A DNA stretch of 64,000 nucleotides, from the NCBI GenBank assembly GCA_002189035.1, contig CM007990.1:2852001-2916000 (forward strand), given 5' to 3'. Both the position numbers and the translations under genes were made by a program. Below are positions 22,841 through 33,110 of this stretch, piece after piece; position 1 is the first letter of the stretch; each line of letters starts with the position of its first letter. The stretch is from Utricularia gibba. Taxonomy: Eukaryota > Streptophyta > Magnoliopsida > Lamiales > Lentibulariaceae. Under the pieces are notes generated by a model. That model did no database searches. It worked only from the letters and a program-made list of their open reading frames with translations, and was not told the DNA's origin.

Positions 22841-23700
22841 TCAAGAGGAGCAATGGTGCTAATGAGGTTAATGGTTTGGTTACTCCGCGTAAAGAATACC
22901 CAGGCAATGTTGCACGATAGGTTCTTCTCGGATTAGTTAAGACATGTGAAAAGATTAGAGTTTGATAAAGTTTGTAGAGATTCATGACTATCATTATATA
23001 GCCAAGTAAATTCAAGGCATGAAACCCATTTTCTGGGTAGCCCTCTTACTGGGTAAACAAAGAATGGTGCAAAACATGGATAATATGAGCAATGTTCGAT
23101 GAGCTTCATGCCACTGAAGGAAAGGTTTACCACTAGGTGTGTTCATGCGTTATCTTAGATGCATCAGAATCTTTTTGTGTACAGTGACACTAACGCATAC
23201 GCACCTTGAAAGTTGTGAAAAACATATCCAATAACAGTTGTGTTTGGTTTGCAACTTTGGCAATATTAGCATGCATGCTTGGAGCATTGTTGGTGTATGA
23301 TGATCATTAGAACCTAAACAATATTATCTTGAACAGCAAACAAAAGACGAGGTGAAGGAGGCCGAGGTTGCGGTTAATGTATTATGATATGAAGATTCTC
23401 CATGACTCTGGCAAGGCCAAGTGCATTGCTGATGCAATCAAGTTATGATAGCTGCATGTGAGCTCAATGATTTTTTGATATTAGATTTGAGCTTCTTAAC
23501 ATAGGTTCTAGAATACAACTTAATACTTGGGTAGCAACTCCCGCACCATTTGATGAAGCCGAAGAGGCTACTATGCTAGCTTGCAATTTTGAAATATTAG
23601 AAGAAGATCATGAGTGGACACAAACAATAAAGGACATTAGCATCGTAGATTTTAAATTGTAGATCTTAATACAATCAACTTTGGGTTCGATGAAGGATAG
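22841..23700 (+). repeat. Repeat Z, copy 1 (internally deleted)
   Basis: Shares with 24940-27260 two separated blocks: 'ggagcaatggtgctaatgagg' through 'gtgaaaag..tggagtttga' near its start, and 'gtgtacagtgac' through 'gatgaagccgaagaggctac' near its end. About 1.7 kb between them is missing here. A short open phrase is APFDEAEEATMLACNFEILEE. I do not recognise the family. ADAL-like text after 'gcaaggccaag' hints at a retroelement RNase H, weakly. Confidence 0.55.
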
Positions 23701-24215
23701 GGGAGGCATTTGGGTTTGATGAGGGATGGCAAAAAACATTCAAATCGTAGATTTTAATACAAGAGTTCACTTCCACAGCAAATATCTAATATCACTCCTT
23801 GTCTCCTCAGGTTTACCTCAAACCCAATCGTTGGTCAATATGCTAGGCTGCTTGAATGTGGTTCTTTGATGTTTGATTGAACAATATAGAAGAAACAAAA
23901 CATAAGGGATGCAACAGTAGTTTGCGAAAACCTTGTGGTTCTTAGAGTTAACCTATGGTATTAGATGAACACATAGGGTGTCTCTTGCTTTTTTTAACAC
24001 TCATGTGCTCTTCTCGGAGAACTCTCCTAAGAAGAGCAAGCTACAAAAAAAAACTGATGCTTTTTACTGTGGTGATTAGGTCATGGATGACAAAGTCGTA
24101 GCAAAAAGGATTATACAGTCCTAGGAGAGTACCTTGGCCACAACCATAATGACTAGTTGGTGTTTTTGTTCCTAAATCTTAGTGGCATATCCATATGGAT
24201 GCATATGGAGCGATT
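23701..24215. other. No gene recognised
   Basis: Short, stop-rich sequence between repeat Z and a K2 fragment. I see no motif. Confidence 0.4.
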
Positions 24216-24887
24216 TCTATAAAAGATATGCTAAGTGGATGGAATTTATTGATGCATTTTCATATGTGATCAAATATAAGAAAGGTAAAGAGAATGTGGT
24301 AGTTGATGCTTTATCTAAAATATACACTAATTTAGCCTATATTAATGCTGGAATTCTTTGATTTGCCTCTGTTATTGGAAGCATCACTCAAGTGTCTACT
24401 CAACAATATTAGGTTGGAAGTTGGGATTGAAGTCTTGTCACCAAAAGAGCTCAACTACTTCAAAGTGGATCTATTTTAGAGTCCAACACATGCCATCCTC
24501 TTTGATGTTTGTTAGTGGACTTGGTAGCCTTTCATTTTTATTTCGTTTTGACTTAGAAATGTTGTAGCCTATTTCTAGAGTATAAATACTCTAGTGATGT
24601 ATTCCTTGATGGACCTCTCGCCGATTTCATGAATCTTGTGAGGAATTTCTTCTTTGGGTGCTTCAACACTTTTGACTTATCAAGCTCTTGAGCTTGTGGT
24701 GTCCAAGAATTATCACTTCCACTCCCTTCAAATTCTGAAGTGTGTCTCCTAATTTCTCCTTGTTTTCATAGTCTAATTTCAAGAGACTCATTCTCTTGAG
24801 GGTAGACTTGGGTGGGTTCCTTTTTAAGTGTCAAAATTACCTCATGTTCATGGATTGCATATCTTTTTATATTAGAGGGTCGCATCA
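24216..24887 (+). pseudogene. K2 RNase H end joined to K2 3' LTR
   Basis: [34 protein letters not shown] is the C-terminal part of gypsy RNase H. It jumps directly to the LTR-encoded tail (IEVLSPKELNYFKVDLF, compare DIPSKEFNYLKVDLP at 41560-41604) and then to the LTR body (tatttatactctag-like, 'cttgacttatcaagctctt', 'agactcattctcttgagggtagacttgggtggg'), ending GAGGGTCGCATCA at 24887. All of integrase is missing. Confidence 0.75.
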
Positions 24888-27480
24888 ACAAGCACCAGAG
24901 GGTGAGAGAACGATTTCCACTACAAATAGGCAAGAGGAAAACGCTGTTGCACAGTGAAGGAGCAATGGTGCTAATGAGGTGAATGGTATGGCTACTCCAT
25001 GTACAGAATAAAAAGACTATGTTGCACGATAGGTTCTTCTTGGATGAGTTAAGACATGTGAAAAGAATGGAGTTTGACAGAGTTCGTAGAGATTAATGAT
25101 TGTGGTTATATAGTTAAGCAAATTTGAAGCATGAACCCCGCCTCATGGCTAGCCCTCTTAGCTAGTAAACAAAAAATGGAGTGAAAGAGGGATGCAAATA
25201 TATGCAGTCAAACAAAAGAAAAAACAAAGACAAGTGAGGGAGGTGGCATTGTAAAATATAGCATACTAAGCATGCAATTTACCTACCAGCAAGTTCATCA
25301 AATTTACACTTCATTTAATTGAAGATTCTCAGTTTGGTAGCCTATCTTGAATATATTGTTATTTGGTGTCTTGGAAAGATTTATCTATATCTTCTTATTA
25401 TATATATCTTTGGAGATAATCTCACCATTCTAAGGTCTTCCACGAGAATAGGAAAACACAGGAATGACTACTGTATCTACAGTGATGAAGCAAGAATCCT
25501 TCAATGTACTACTTACTCCATATTTCTTCTTCATGATCTTGATTTCTCATAATTTGTTTTTTCCTGTCCTTCCTTCACTTGCCTCTGTTTATCCTCCCCA
25601 TCTTCCAATGATGAAGGACGAAGAAACATTTCAAGGGGCTCTAGTGCCACATGATGATGAAATCCCTAGCCGTGTTTTCGACAAAATTGGTGTGGAGAAG
25701 CCGGAGAACGATCCTATTGCCATGAAGAATGATACTACTACTAGTTTTGATGAAAGGATGAAAGAATTGTTGGCGAATTGCGATTTCTGATAATGCTCAT
25801 TATCCCCTCTATAGTCCTGGTTCTTGCTCAATGATCGATGAGCAGTTCGACTGTATGCTGAACGGTATGCCCGATTCTGACTACTACAAACTCAAATGGG
25901 AACCTTCAGATTGCCATCTCCCCATGTAATGGAAAGTACATCTCCCATGCCCTACTCCACTCTCCATCCTATCATGCTACATTAGGCTCCGCATTGCACA
26001 CTTTCAGGTTGGATGGAAAGTGTATGTTGGAATTACTCAAGGGGAAATGCATGGCTTCTGTGGGGACTTTCTCAACAGGAACATATGGGAATCTTTGATA
26101 TGCATTTTGAAGCAATTTGTGATAGAGGAGACTTTAGTGTATGAGGAAAAGGAAAGGCAAAGTTTCAGGAAAGATACTCATTTTTCCTTCATCTTTCAAG
26201 TAAGCCTGCTAACACCTTAGGTGATTGAAGTCTTTATGATTCCTTGAGATGGATGGCACATAACTCTATGCGTGGAAGCTGATTGCAGGAATACAACTGT
26301 ACAGAAGAGCTCTTTATGTAGTGGGCATTGGTGGACTCATGAGAAGGCTAAAGGAAAGAAGAAAATTCCATCTTTCTATGAAAAAACCTGAAACTGAAGC
26401 TCCGTATCATGTAACATTGAAAAACTGAGTATTATGAGAGCAAATGTGTGTACAAAGAACTGAGTATTATCAAAGCATATTGAAAAACTTTGACAATATG
26501 GGGTACCTGGATTGACTCGAATATCAACCCAAACAAGTCTCTGATCTTCTTCAAAGGCTACTCAGCATCCCATTTTAGGCGAGCTCCAATTTCCTACAAA
26601 TCTAGACCACTTCATGAATTGAGGGATCTAACTGTTATTTTTTATTTCCTCACAATGCTCTATGGTTGAAGGGGTGGGTAGTGGAACTTAAGTGGGCAAT
26701 GCATCAACAAAACAGAGCCAATAGCAAACCACAAGTGCCTCACTCCATTCCTTGACAAGATGCTTGCCTGGGTGCCTAATGTTTGGAATGAGATCTTCTT
26801 CACGAAGCTTTTGGTGCTGATGCCTTACTGCACACGAGCTCCTCTTTTGCCAAAGAATCTTCTGCAAAAAATTTATAGTATCCCATGTATACTAACCACA
26901 AGGTATGTTCATGAGTTACCGTATATGGATCAGGATCTTCTTGTGTACAGTGACGCACCTTGATGCAACGAGATGAGGGCTAATGTGTATGCACGCTAGA
27001 AGGTCTGGAAAACAACCCCCGAATCTAGTTGTAATTGTGTTTGGTATGAAACAATGGCGACATTATTCCCATAGGCTTGGGGCAATGTTGGTGGATGATG
27101 ATCATTAGAGCCTAAACCACATTGAAGGAGGCGGAGTTCGTAGTTAATGGATTACGATATGGAGATCGTCCTTGACTCTAGCAAGGCCAAGCACATTGCG
27201 GATGCACTCCCACTCCATTTGATGAAGCCGAAGAGGCTACGATGCTACCTCACAATTCTGAAATAGCAAAGAAGATCATGTGTGGAAACAAATTATATGA
27301 AGAGTTGTAAGGTTTTGATATGCAACGCTACACTCTATGAAGAGACCTTTGTCTGAAAGGAGGTGTAGTGCATGCATCCCTTTGTTCAATGAATTCATGT
27401 TGTGTGTCCCATCGCATCAGAATTGTTTCACAACCATCAAAGACCTTTCAATGTAGGCCTTGATAGCTTCTCCATTCCCG
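24888..27480 (+). repeat. Repeat Z, copy 2 (longest copy)
   Basis: Contains the segments shared with 22841-23700. The 27340-27460 stretch also matches the reverse complement of 50160-50330. ORFs at 25464-25790 (CDS-like text MKDEETFQGALVPHDDE) and 26760-26963 have no domain I know, and no start, splice or stop pattern that convinces me of a gene. It could be a decayed element or a duplicated gene fragment; unresolved. Confidence 0.45.
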
Positions 27481-27639
27481 CATGTGCATTCATTGGGATC
27501 CAATTTTAGGATTTGAAATGGTCATGTCATTGGAGTGAGCATGACCTCATACTTGATTCGAAGAATGTCCCATCTTTCCATGGATAATTTTCTAGAATTT
27601 AATCCTCATCGTAGCACATCTGTCCATAGTAGGTCATAA

Positions 27640-27900
27640 CAAGGTCAGATTGGATGTGTGGAGATATAATCAGGTTGAAGATATTAATTATCAAGATGTC
27701 TTTACACTAGTTGCACGATTTGATACTATCTACACTCTTTTGGCTAGGCTACTACTTTCAAGTGGTTTGTGTATCAATTAGATATAACGTTGGCCTTCTT
27801 GAATGATATTCTTACTCAGCCTTATGGTTTGAAGAAAACCAATAATTTGTCAAAGGTTTTTTGTTTTGTTGAAAAAGGCTTTGCACAACAGGAAACAAGC
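27640..27900 (+). pseudogene. Copia reverse transcriptase fragment (C3-like)
   Basis: NKVRLDVWRYNQVEDINYQD then VFTLVARFDTIYTLLA, and in a second frame YQLDITLAFLNDILTQPYGL. This is the copia 'KARLVAKGYNQ...APVARFDT...QLDVKTAFLNG' region of reverse transcriptase. It is isolated, frameshifted and has no LTR nearby. Confidence 0.7.
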
Positions 27901-27974
27901 TTCTCGGTCTTAGTTTGCTTCTAAACAAGTTTATGTTATAGTGCAATTTTTTGAAAGAGATATCAAATCATACT

Positions 27975-29138
27975 TGATAACAAAAATTTAGCACACGTTG
28001 TCAATATGCTAAATTATCTTATCACATAAATTTATAAACCTAATATATACTCAATAATAAAAGAATTACGAATATAGTTATCGAGGTTGGACCCAAAGAG
28101 TTACATGCTTGTCAGTAAAGGTTCATGCATGCTGTTTTTATCACAATTGGAAATTAAATCTAAAGTAAGACTAATTCAGTTCTGCAATAAGACACAGTAA
28201 AACAAAGCAATAACTTATGAACTTGGTTGTTGCCTAGGAAGAAATGAGGTGATGCCTTGGGATTCCTAGGAGTAATAAACAAATTATTACAGCTATCCTA
28301 CTAAAACCTAAAGGCATTCACCAGCAAATAAAGTTTTAAGTCTATCCAAACCCTTACTTTTCCCTAATTATTTGTTTACCTCTAATTAGGATTGTGTATG
28401 GTGAAAATTACAACCTCTCCATCCTGGATCTATCATGGTTTCATCGGAAAATAGTGCGACTATTTGGTAAATGTGGTTTAGTAAGCAACAAACATGTAAT
28501 CCCCCTTTGTCCCTAGGCACCACTATGTGCTTAGATATGCATAACAAAGGAAAATAAAACAAGTTCATAATATAATATCAAAAGCATGTTCATGTCATAG
28601 TTTAACATGAAGAAGGTAAACAATAACAAAAATGTAAATAGTTCAACGCAAAAAGCTAAAATGGTTTCTTGCGATCTACTCCGACTAGGAGTAGTGTTCC
28701 CGATAATAAAATATTGAAGTGTAGCTGAGCTATTCTTTGTCTTCTTCATCTCTTCTACAATTTTTCTTCCCCATCTCCACCTCCAAAATTGTGTGGTGTG
28801 TTGTTCGAAGTCTTTCACCTGTTCTCTCTTCCCTCATCATTTCCAAAATCCACCTTTTCATCTCCTTGGAATTTTTTGCCTCTATTTCCTCTCTTTTGTC
28901 CCATCTTTCTACAATCTCTACTATACACTTTGGGTTCATTGGGATTTGTATTGTTAAAAATGTAATGCACAACTTAAAAAAAAGTGATTAAAACACAGAT
29001 TGGGACTAAATTCGGACTAAAAAAACCTAAACAATGTTTTTAATCATGAAAACACGAAAATGCTTAATAAAACACCAGTTTAATAACATAATATTACTCA
29101 TTTTATAGTCCTAAGAAACTGAAAAATATGTGTTATCA
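27975..29138 (-). repeat. T-family solo LTR, copy 3 (1164 bp)
   Basis: Plus-strand ends are TGATAACAAAAAT and ATATGTGTTATCA, i.e. TG...CA when read on the minus strand. The flanking pentamers are ATACT and TTACT, an imperfect target duplication. It shares ordered blocks with 1-1022. No coding sequence is present on either side that belongs to it, so it is a solo LTR. Confidence 0.6.
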
Positions 29139-29504
29139 TTACTTTATATGCGAAGTCACTTGATAGAGATGAATTCAAGTCGCATCTCTTAGAACGGTTT
29201 GAGATGAATCGACAAGTTGTCGTATTTTTTGGAAATGAAGTTTCTCAATATTCTCAAAGAAACTTCATTTCCTAGAACAATTATACCTGTGACCTTCTAA
29301 AACAACATTGTTTTGATAAAGGCAGTATAGTATCAACACTAACGGTTCCGAATATGGTGGTGTTCCTTGTTTACATCCTTCTGAATATACATCTCGATTG
29401 GAAAGTTGATGTTGTGATGTTCAACAAGGCCTTATATTGTATATCATACTTGTTTATTATCTAAGCTCATCCACTTTCCTACCTATATTCATTTTCATAC
29501 TTCC
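29139..29504. other. No gene recognised
   Basis: AT-rich sequence with two 'gaaacttcatttc'-type inverted segments (about 29232-29275). I see nothing coding. Confidence 0.4.
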
Positions 29505-30125
29505 AAAGATGATGTGACCCTCTAATCTAAAGAGATTAGCAACCCATGAACAGGAGGTGACATGAAATTGGTTGCTTGTTGGAGTATATAAATAGGAGGG
29601 ATGGACAACAAGGTAAGAATAGATGAAATCAGAGAATAGTGTACTACACACGAAATGTGTTGCTTGCTAAATTGTAGAAATACAGGAATGGGCAATTAAC
29701 AAATAGAATAGTCAAATGGAAAGGTGGGGACATGTAAATGACAGGGGATGGGAATTGAAGATAAGAAAAAAAAAACAAAAATAAAGTGGTTGCTTGGTGG
29801 AATGGGAAAAGTAGAGAGGTGGGTCACAATTAAACATATACAATAATTGATGATAGTGATGGGTGATGGATGTTCAATTTCACACTCCTTCTCTTCTTAC
29901 ACACTTGAAAATGATATTCAATGTGTTCTTGGTATTCAATTGACACTCAATTTCGAGTTCTTCTTCAATCAACTTCCTGTGAACCCCTTCTTTTTTTTTT
30001 TTTTGTGCTAAAGCAAGAAGTACTAAGAAGGACTTGGCATGAACCTTTTTTTTTTTTTTTTTTTGTAGGCAAGAATGGAACAACTCAAACAAGAACAGGA
30101 TAGTAATAAGGAGAAGGAACCCAAT

Positions 30126-30137
30126 CCTCTGATACCA
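30126..30137 (-). other. K2 primer-binding site
   Basis: Plus-strand CCTCTGATACCA, i.e. TGGTATCAGAGG on the element strand, two bases inside the LTR end; initiator-Met type with a changed last base. Confidence 0.8.
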
Positions 30138-30139
30138 AA

Positions 30140-30743
30140 TGATGTGACCCTCTAATCTAAAGAGATTAGCAACCCATGAACAGGAGGTGATTTTGAAGCT
30201 TAGAAAGTATCCCACCCAAGTCTACCCTCAAGAGAATGAATCTCTTGCAACCAGACTTCAAAACAAAGAAAATTAGGAGCCACACATAAGAAAAGAGAAG
30301 GGATTGGAAGTGATAATCCTAGGATGCCACAAGCTCAAAACTTGATAAGTCAAGAGGGTACAAGCACTCAAAGAAGAGGAGAATCCTCACAACATGCATG
30401 AAAATGACTAAAGGTCTCGAAATAGCACATCTCTAGAGTATTTATACTCTAGGATTGAGCTCTAACATTATATAGCCCAAACTAAATGAAATAAAAAAGT
30501 CTAACAAGCCCAATGCTCTAAGGTAAATCCACCTTCAAGTAATTGAGCTCTTTTGATGGGATGTCTTCAAGCCCATGTTTGATTCCAATGGTATTGAGTA
30601 GACCGTTAAGTGTATCTTCAACCATCTTTGTCTTGCTCCTAGTCATTGGTCCTGGTGGAATCATCTTTGTTTCTAATGTGTTCACTTGGACAAACTCTTT
30701 ATCATTCTTCAAATACACTTCATTATCTTCCTGGGTTTCATCA
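30140..30743 (-). repeat. K2 5' LTR with coding sequence (604 bp)
   Basis: TGATG...CATCA on the element strand. Its first ~210 bases are an open frame ending NYLKVDLP (stop at about 30518-30520), containing VYLKNDKEFVQVNTLETK and GPMTRSKTK. This equals the tail encoded by the K2 solo LTR at 41382-41990. The frame also extends upstream into flanking DNA by chance. Confidence 0.85.
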
Positions 30744-30779
30744 AAAGATATATTAAGATGCTTGAAAAAAAACTTCAAA

Positions 30780-30972
30780 TTTCAGATTATCCATACTTCC
30801 AAATCCAATTTTATATCCATGTACCAAACGTGTATTAGTATTAAATTCAAATAACTTAAACTCATCAACCAAACATGAATTACATCCTTTAAACCCATAA
30901 AATCAGATTATCTAAACCCAAATAATTTAAACCTAGATTTAGTCCGAATCCAACAACCAAATGCACCCTTTG
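30780..30972. mobile_element. MITE M2 fragment (right part)
   Basis: Matches 39780-39953: 'ccaattttatacccatgtaccaaac', 'catgaatta...cctttaaacccataaaatcag', 'ctaaacccaaata', 'caaccaaa.gcaccc' at the terminus. The left terminal repeat is missing. The end sequence GGGTGCATTTGGTTGTTGG (element inward) is of a type common in Tourist or hAT MITEs. Confidence 0.65.
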
Positions 30973-31247
30973 TTGTGGAACTTGATTTTGTTGGGAATTA
31001 TGGATTCTATGATTGGGGCAAGATTTTGAACTGATTGTGTTTCTGTGGGTTGTAGTGCACCTGAGACAGTTTCAGCACTTATTTAAATGAGTGGTCTTCT
31101 ATCTATTTACTAAAAACATTTGGAAATACTCATCTCGGATATTTCAGTCCCATTTCGGAAAACAGCCTGCATCACACTCCCACTTACCTAAGCATCGCTC
31201 CAGCGTTATTATTCCTCGTTCCGGTAATACCAACTTGCTGCATGCTA
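30973..31247. other. 3' flank of the P450 gene
   Basis: Non-coding. On the minus strand, AATAATAA about 40 bases after the P450 stop could serve as a near-upstream polyadenylation element; this is weak evidence. Confidence 0.35.
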
Positions 31248-32857
31248 CTACCGTTCCCTTGAGGCAAATCTCGGATGCGGAACGGCAATCAGCGGCGTCT
31301 TCTTCCTCGTAGTGAGCCCGAATTTCTCCGATCGATCCATCTTCGCACCCTCGGGGTACCTCCATTCAAATGAATGAACAAGTGAGGCAATCAAATACAT
31401 CATCATTCTCTCAGCCAGAGGTAATCCAGGGCACGCCCTTCTCCCTGTCCCAAATGGGAGATAGTGAAGATCATTTCCCAAGTAATCCAACTTCTTCATC
31501 TCCAAAAATCTCTCTGGGTAAAACTCATCAGAATTTTCCCAGAATTCAGGGTCCCTGTGAACCGACCAAGTGCTGAGGACAACCACTGATCTCATGGGGA
31601 TTTCATAGCCACCAACAACGCGCGATTCAGTCATACATTTACGAACAAGGATCGAATCCGGTGTTCGTAGACGGAGAGTTTCTTTGACCACTGCATCCAG
31701 ATACTGGAGTTTGGATACGTGGGATTCTTCCAAATAACCGTTATTTCCAACAGCATTCATGATCTCATCCTGAACCTTCTTCATTATCTGTGGATGATCT
31801 AGAAGCTCCATCATCGCCCACTCCACAGCTGTCGATGTTGTGTCTGTTCCGCCTATGATCATGTCCTGTAGAGAGCATATCGTTGGGATTATTGTTACAC
31901 CTGCCAAAACGAACAACTTCACGGTTTACTGACCAACAAAACTGCCTTGATTTGTTCGATGCCGAAAGTAGAGCCATCTTCAAGCTGCTTTCCCTCAAAC
32001 TTGAGTAGAGTTGTCAAGACATCGTGTTTCTTGCCAGAGCACTCATCATCTTTATCCTCTTCCATCATCTTCAATCTTGCTTGGATGGCGGAATCGATGA
32101 TCCCATAGAGCTTTGGAATTGATTCCTTCATCTCCTTTGCAATCCCCTGGATGTCGAGTCTAGCAAGAATTGGGAAGAAATCAGAAACATTTGGCCTAGC
32201 AAGCAAGTCCATGATCTTCAAGGTTGATTGCCGAAGATCGTTTGCCGAATTCTTCGCTGTTTCCCCTACTAGAGTGGCTCCCCAGAGTAAATTAACCATC
32301 ACATGGATCTCTGTAGTGTAAATTAGGTCTCCGATGACGACTGGTTTCCCTTGCTGGGAATTTAATTTTTCGATGAGAATTCTCACTTCTTCCCGTCTTA
32401 ATTCATACGTATCTTGGAGGCTGCTGTTGCTCAAGGTCTCCCTTACGAAGAGCTTCCGCATTTCACGCCAATACACATCGTTAGGTGAAAAAACGATGTC
32501 CATTCCATCCTTGGTGGCGATTCGGGCAGCGATTGTCGCATCCCTGCAAGCGAAAACTGAATCCTGGTCGCGAACAACTTGTTTAAACAATTCCGTCGAT
32601 GTAATCACCACCCAGAGCTTGCTGCCGAGACGAATTTTGAAGAGTGGGCCATATTTTGTGGCGAGCTCAGCCAGTTGCAGCGGCACATCCGGACGGAGAA
32701 AGGGAAGGTAGCCGACGATCGGAAGGCCTCGCGGTCCCGGTAGAGGAAGACCGATTCTCGGCGTTCTCCTTGCTCGTGCACAGAAGGTGAACACGTAGCA
32801 GGACAGTAACAGCAACAGAAGAGCAGCCCAGAGAGACTGTGGCTCCAGTTCCACCAT
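31248..32857 (-). CDS. CYP706: Cytochrome P450, CYP706 family (two exons)
   Basis: Exon 1 is 32857-31934 and exon 2 is 31865-31248, giving 513 residues, the normal size for a microsomal plant P450. Residues 7-27 are a membrane anchor (LWAALLLLLLSCYVFTF), followed by the proline-rich hinge LPLPGPRGLP (37-46). Conserved parts: I-helix GGTDTTS (313-319), K-helix ETLR (370-373), PERF (425-428), and heme loop FGTGRRACPG (446-455) with Cys453 as iron ligand. YGPLFKIRLGSK, RDQDSVFACRD, VRETLSN and the C-terminal KFGLTTRKKTPL are CYP706 wording. CYP706 enzymes are NADPH-P450-reductase-dependent monooxygenases of the endoplasmic reticulum; known members oxidise sesquiterpenes and other specialised metabolites. 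The substrate here is unknown. An upstream in-frame ATG (32920) would add 21 residues before the anchor and is less likely. The frame is intact. Confidence 0.88.
31866..31933 (-). other. P450 intron (68 bp, phase 0)
   Basis: Donor GTCAGTAAAC follows codon Leu308 and acceptor CTCTACAG precedes Asp309 (DMIIGGTDTT). Splicing joins IEQIKAVLL to DMIIGG, exactly the usual P450 text. The intron contains in-frame stops, so it must be removed. At 68 bp it is near the short end for plant introns. The position just before the I-helix is common in plant A-type P450 genes. Confidence 0.9.
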
Positions 32858-33110
32858 CTTGGTTTCAGAATTTGTGAAGATTTTCCCGCACAGTACACCG
32901 TTTCGAGAGACGTGCTTCATTTAAGTGAGTTTGTAGGCCAAATTTGCAGCGGCTACATGTCAACGTGTCTGCATGAGAGCGATCGGTTGTACGGTCACAA
33001 CATCAATCGCTGCATTTGTCCAACGAGGCAATAACTATGTTTTGCATTTTACAAATAATTGGGTTGCAGCTATAATTTGTAAACTACTCGTACTTTGTAT
33101 TTGATAATAT
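32858..33110 (-). promoter_or_regulatory. Probable P450 promoter and 5' UTR
   Basis: The only non-repeat DNA upstream of the P450. On the gene strand it holds an ACGT core next to a W-box core (ACACGTTGACAT, about 32957-32968). An AT-rich AAATTATAG element lies about 220 bases before the ATG (near 33077), a possible but not canonical TATA box. Not tested. Confidence 0.3.

Larger units (their letters stand above)
29510..30743 (-). mobile_element. K2 deletion derivative with target duplication
   Basis: On the minus strand: a full 5' LTR (30743-30140), a two-base gap, a primer site (30137-30126), a leader to 29561, and then only the last 51 bases of the 3' LTR (29560-29510), identical to 30190-30140. 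The target duplication is AAAGA at 29505-29509 and 30744-30748. Everything from the leader through most of the 3' LTR is deleted. Two long A-tracts (plus-strand T) lie in the leader near 29990-30002 and 30043-30063. Confidence 0.88.

Noticed and set aside
25464-25790. 108-codon ORF as a possible gene
   Set aside because: No recognisable domain, embedded in repeat Z, with stops in the continuing similarity; reported only as part of Z.
31248-31922. P450 exon 2 as a separate truncated gene
   Set aside because: The 19 residues before DMIIGG are intron translation; splice sites join it to exon 1 in frame with the canonical text.
32334-32898. Antisense and alternate-frame ORFs over the P450
   Set aside because: Shadows of a strongly conserved P450 reading frame.
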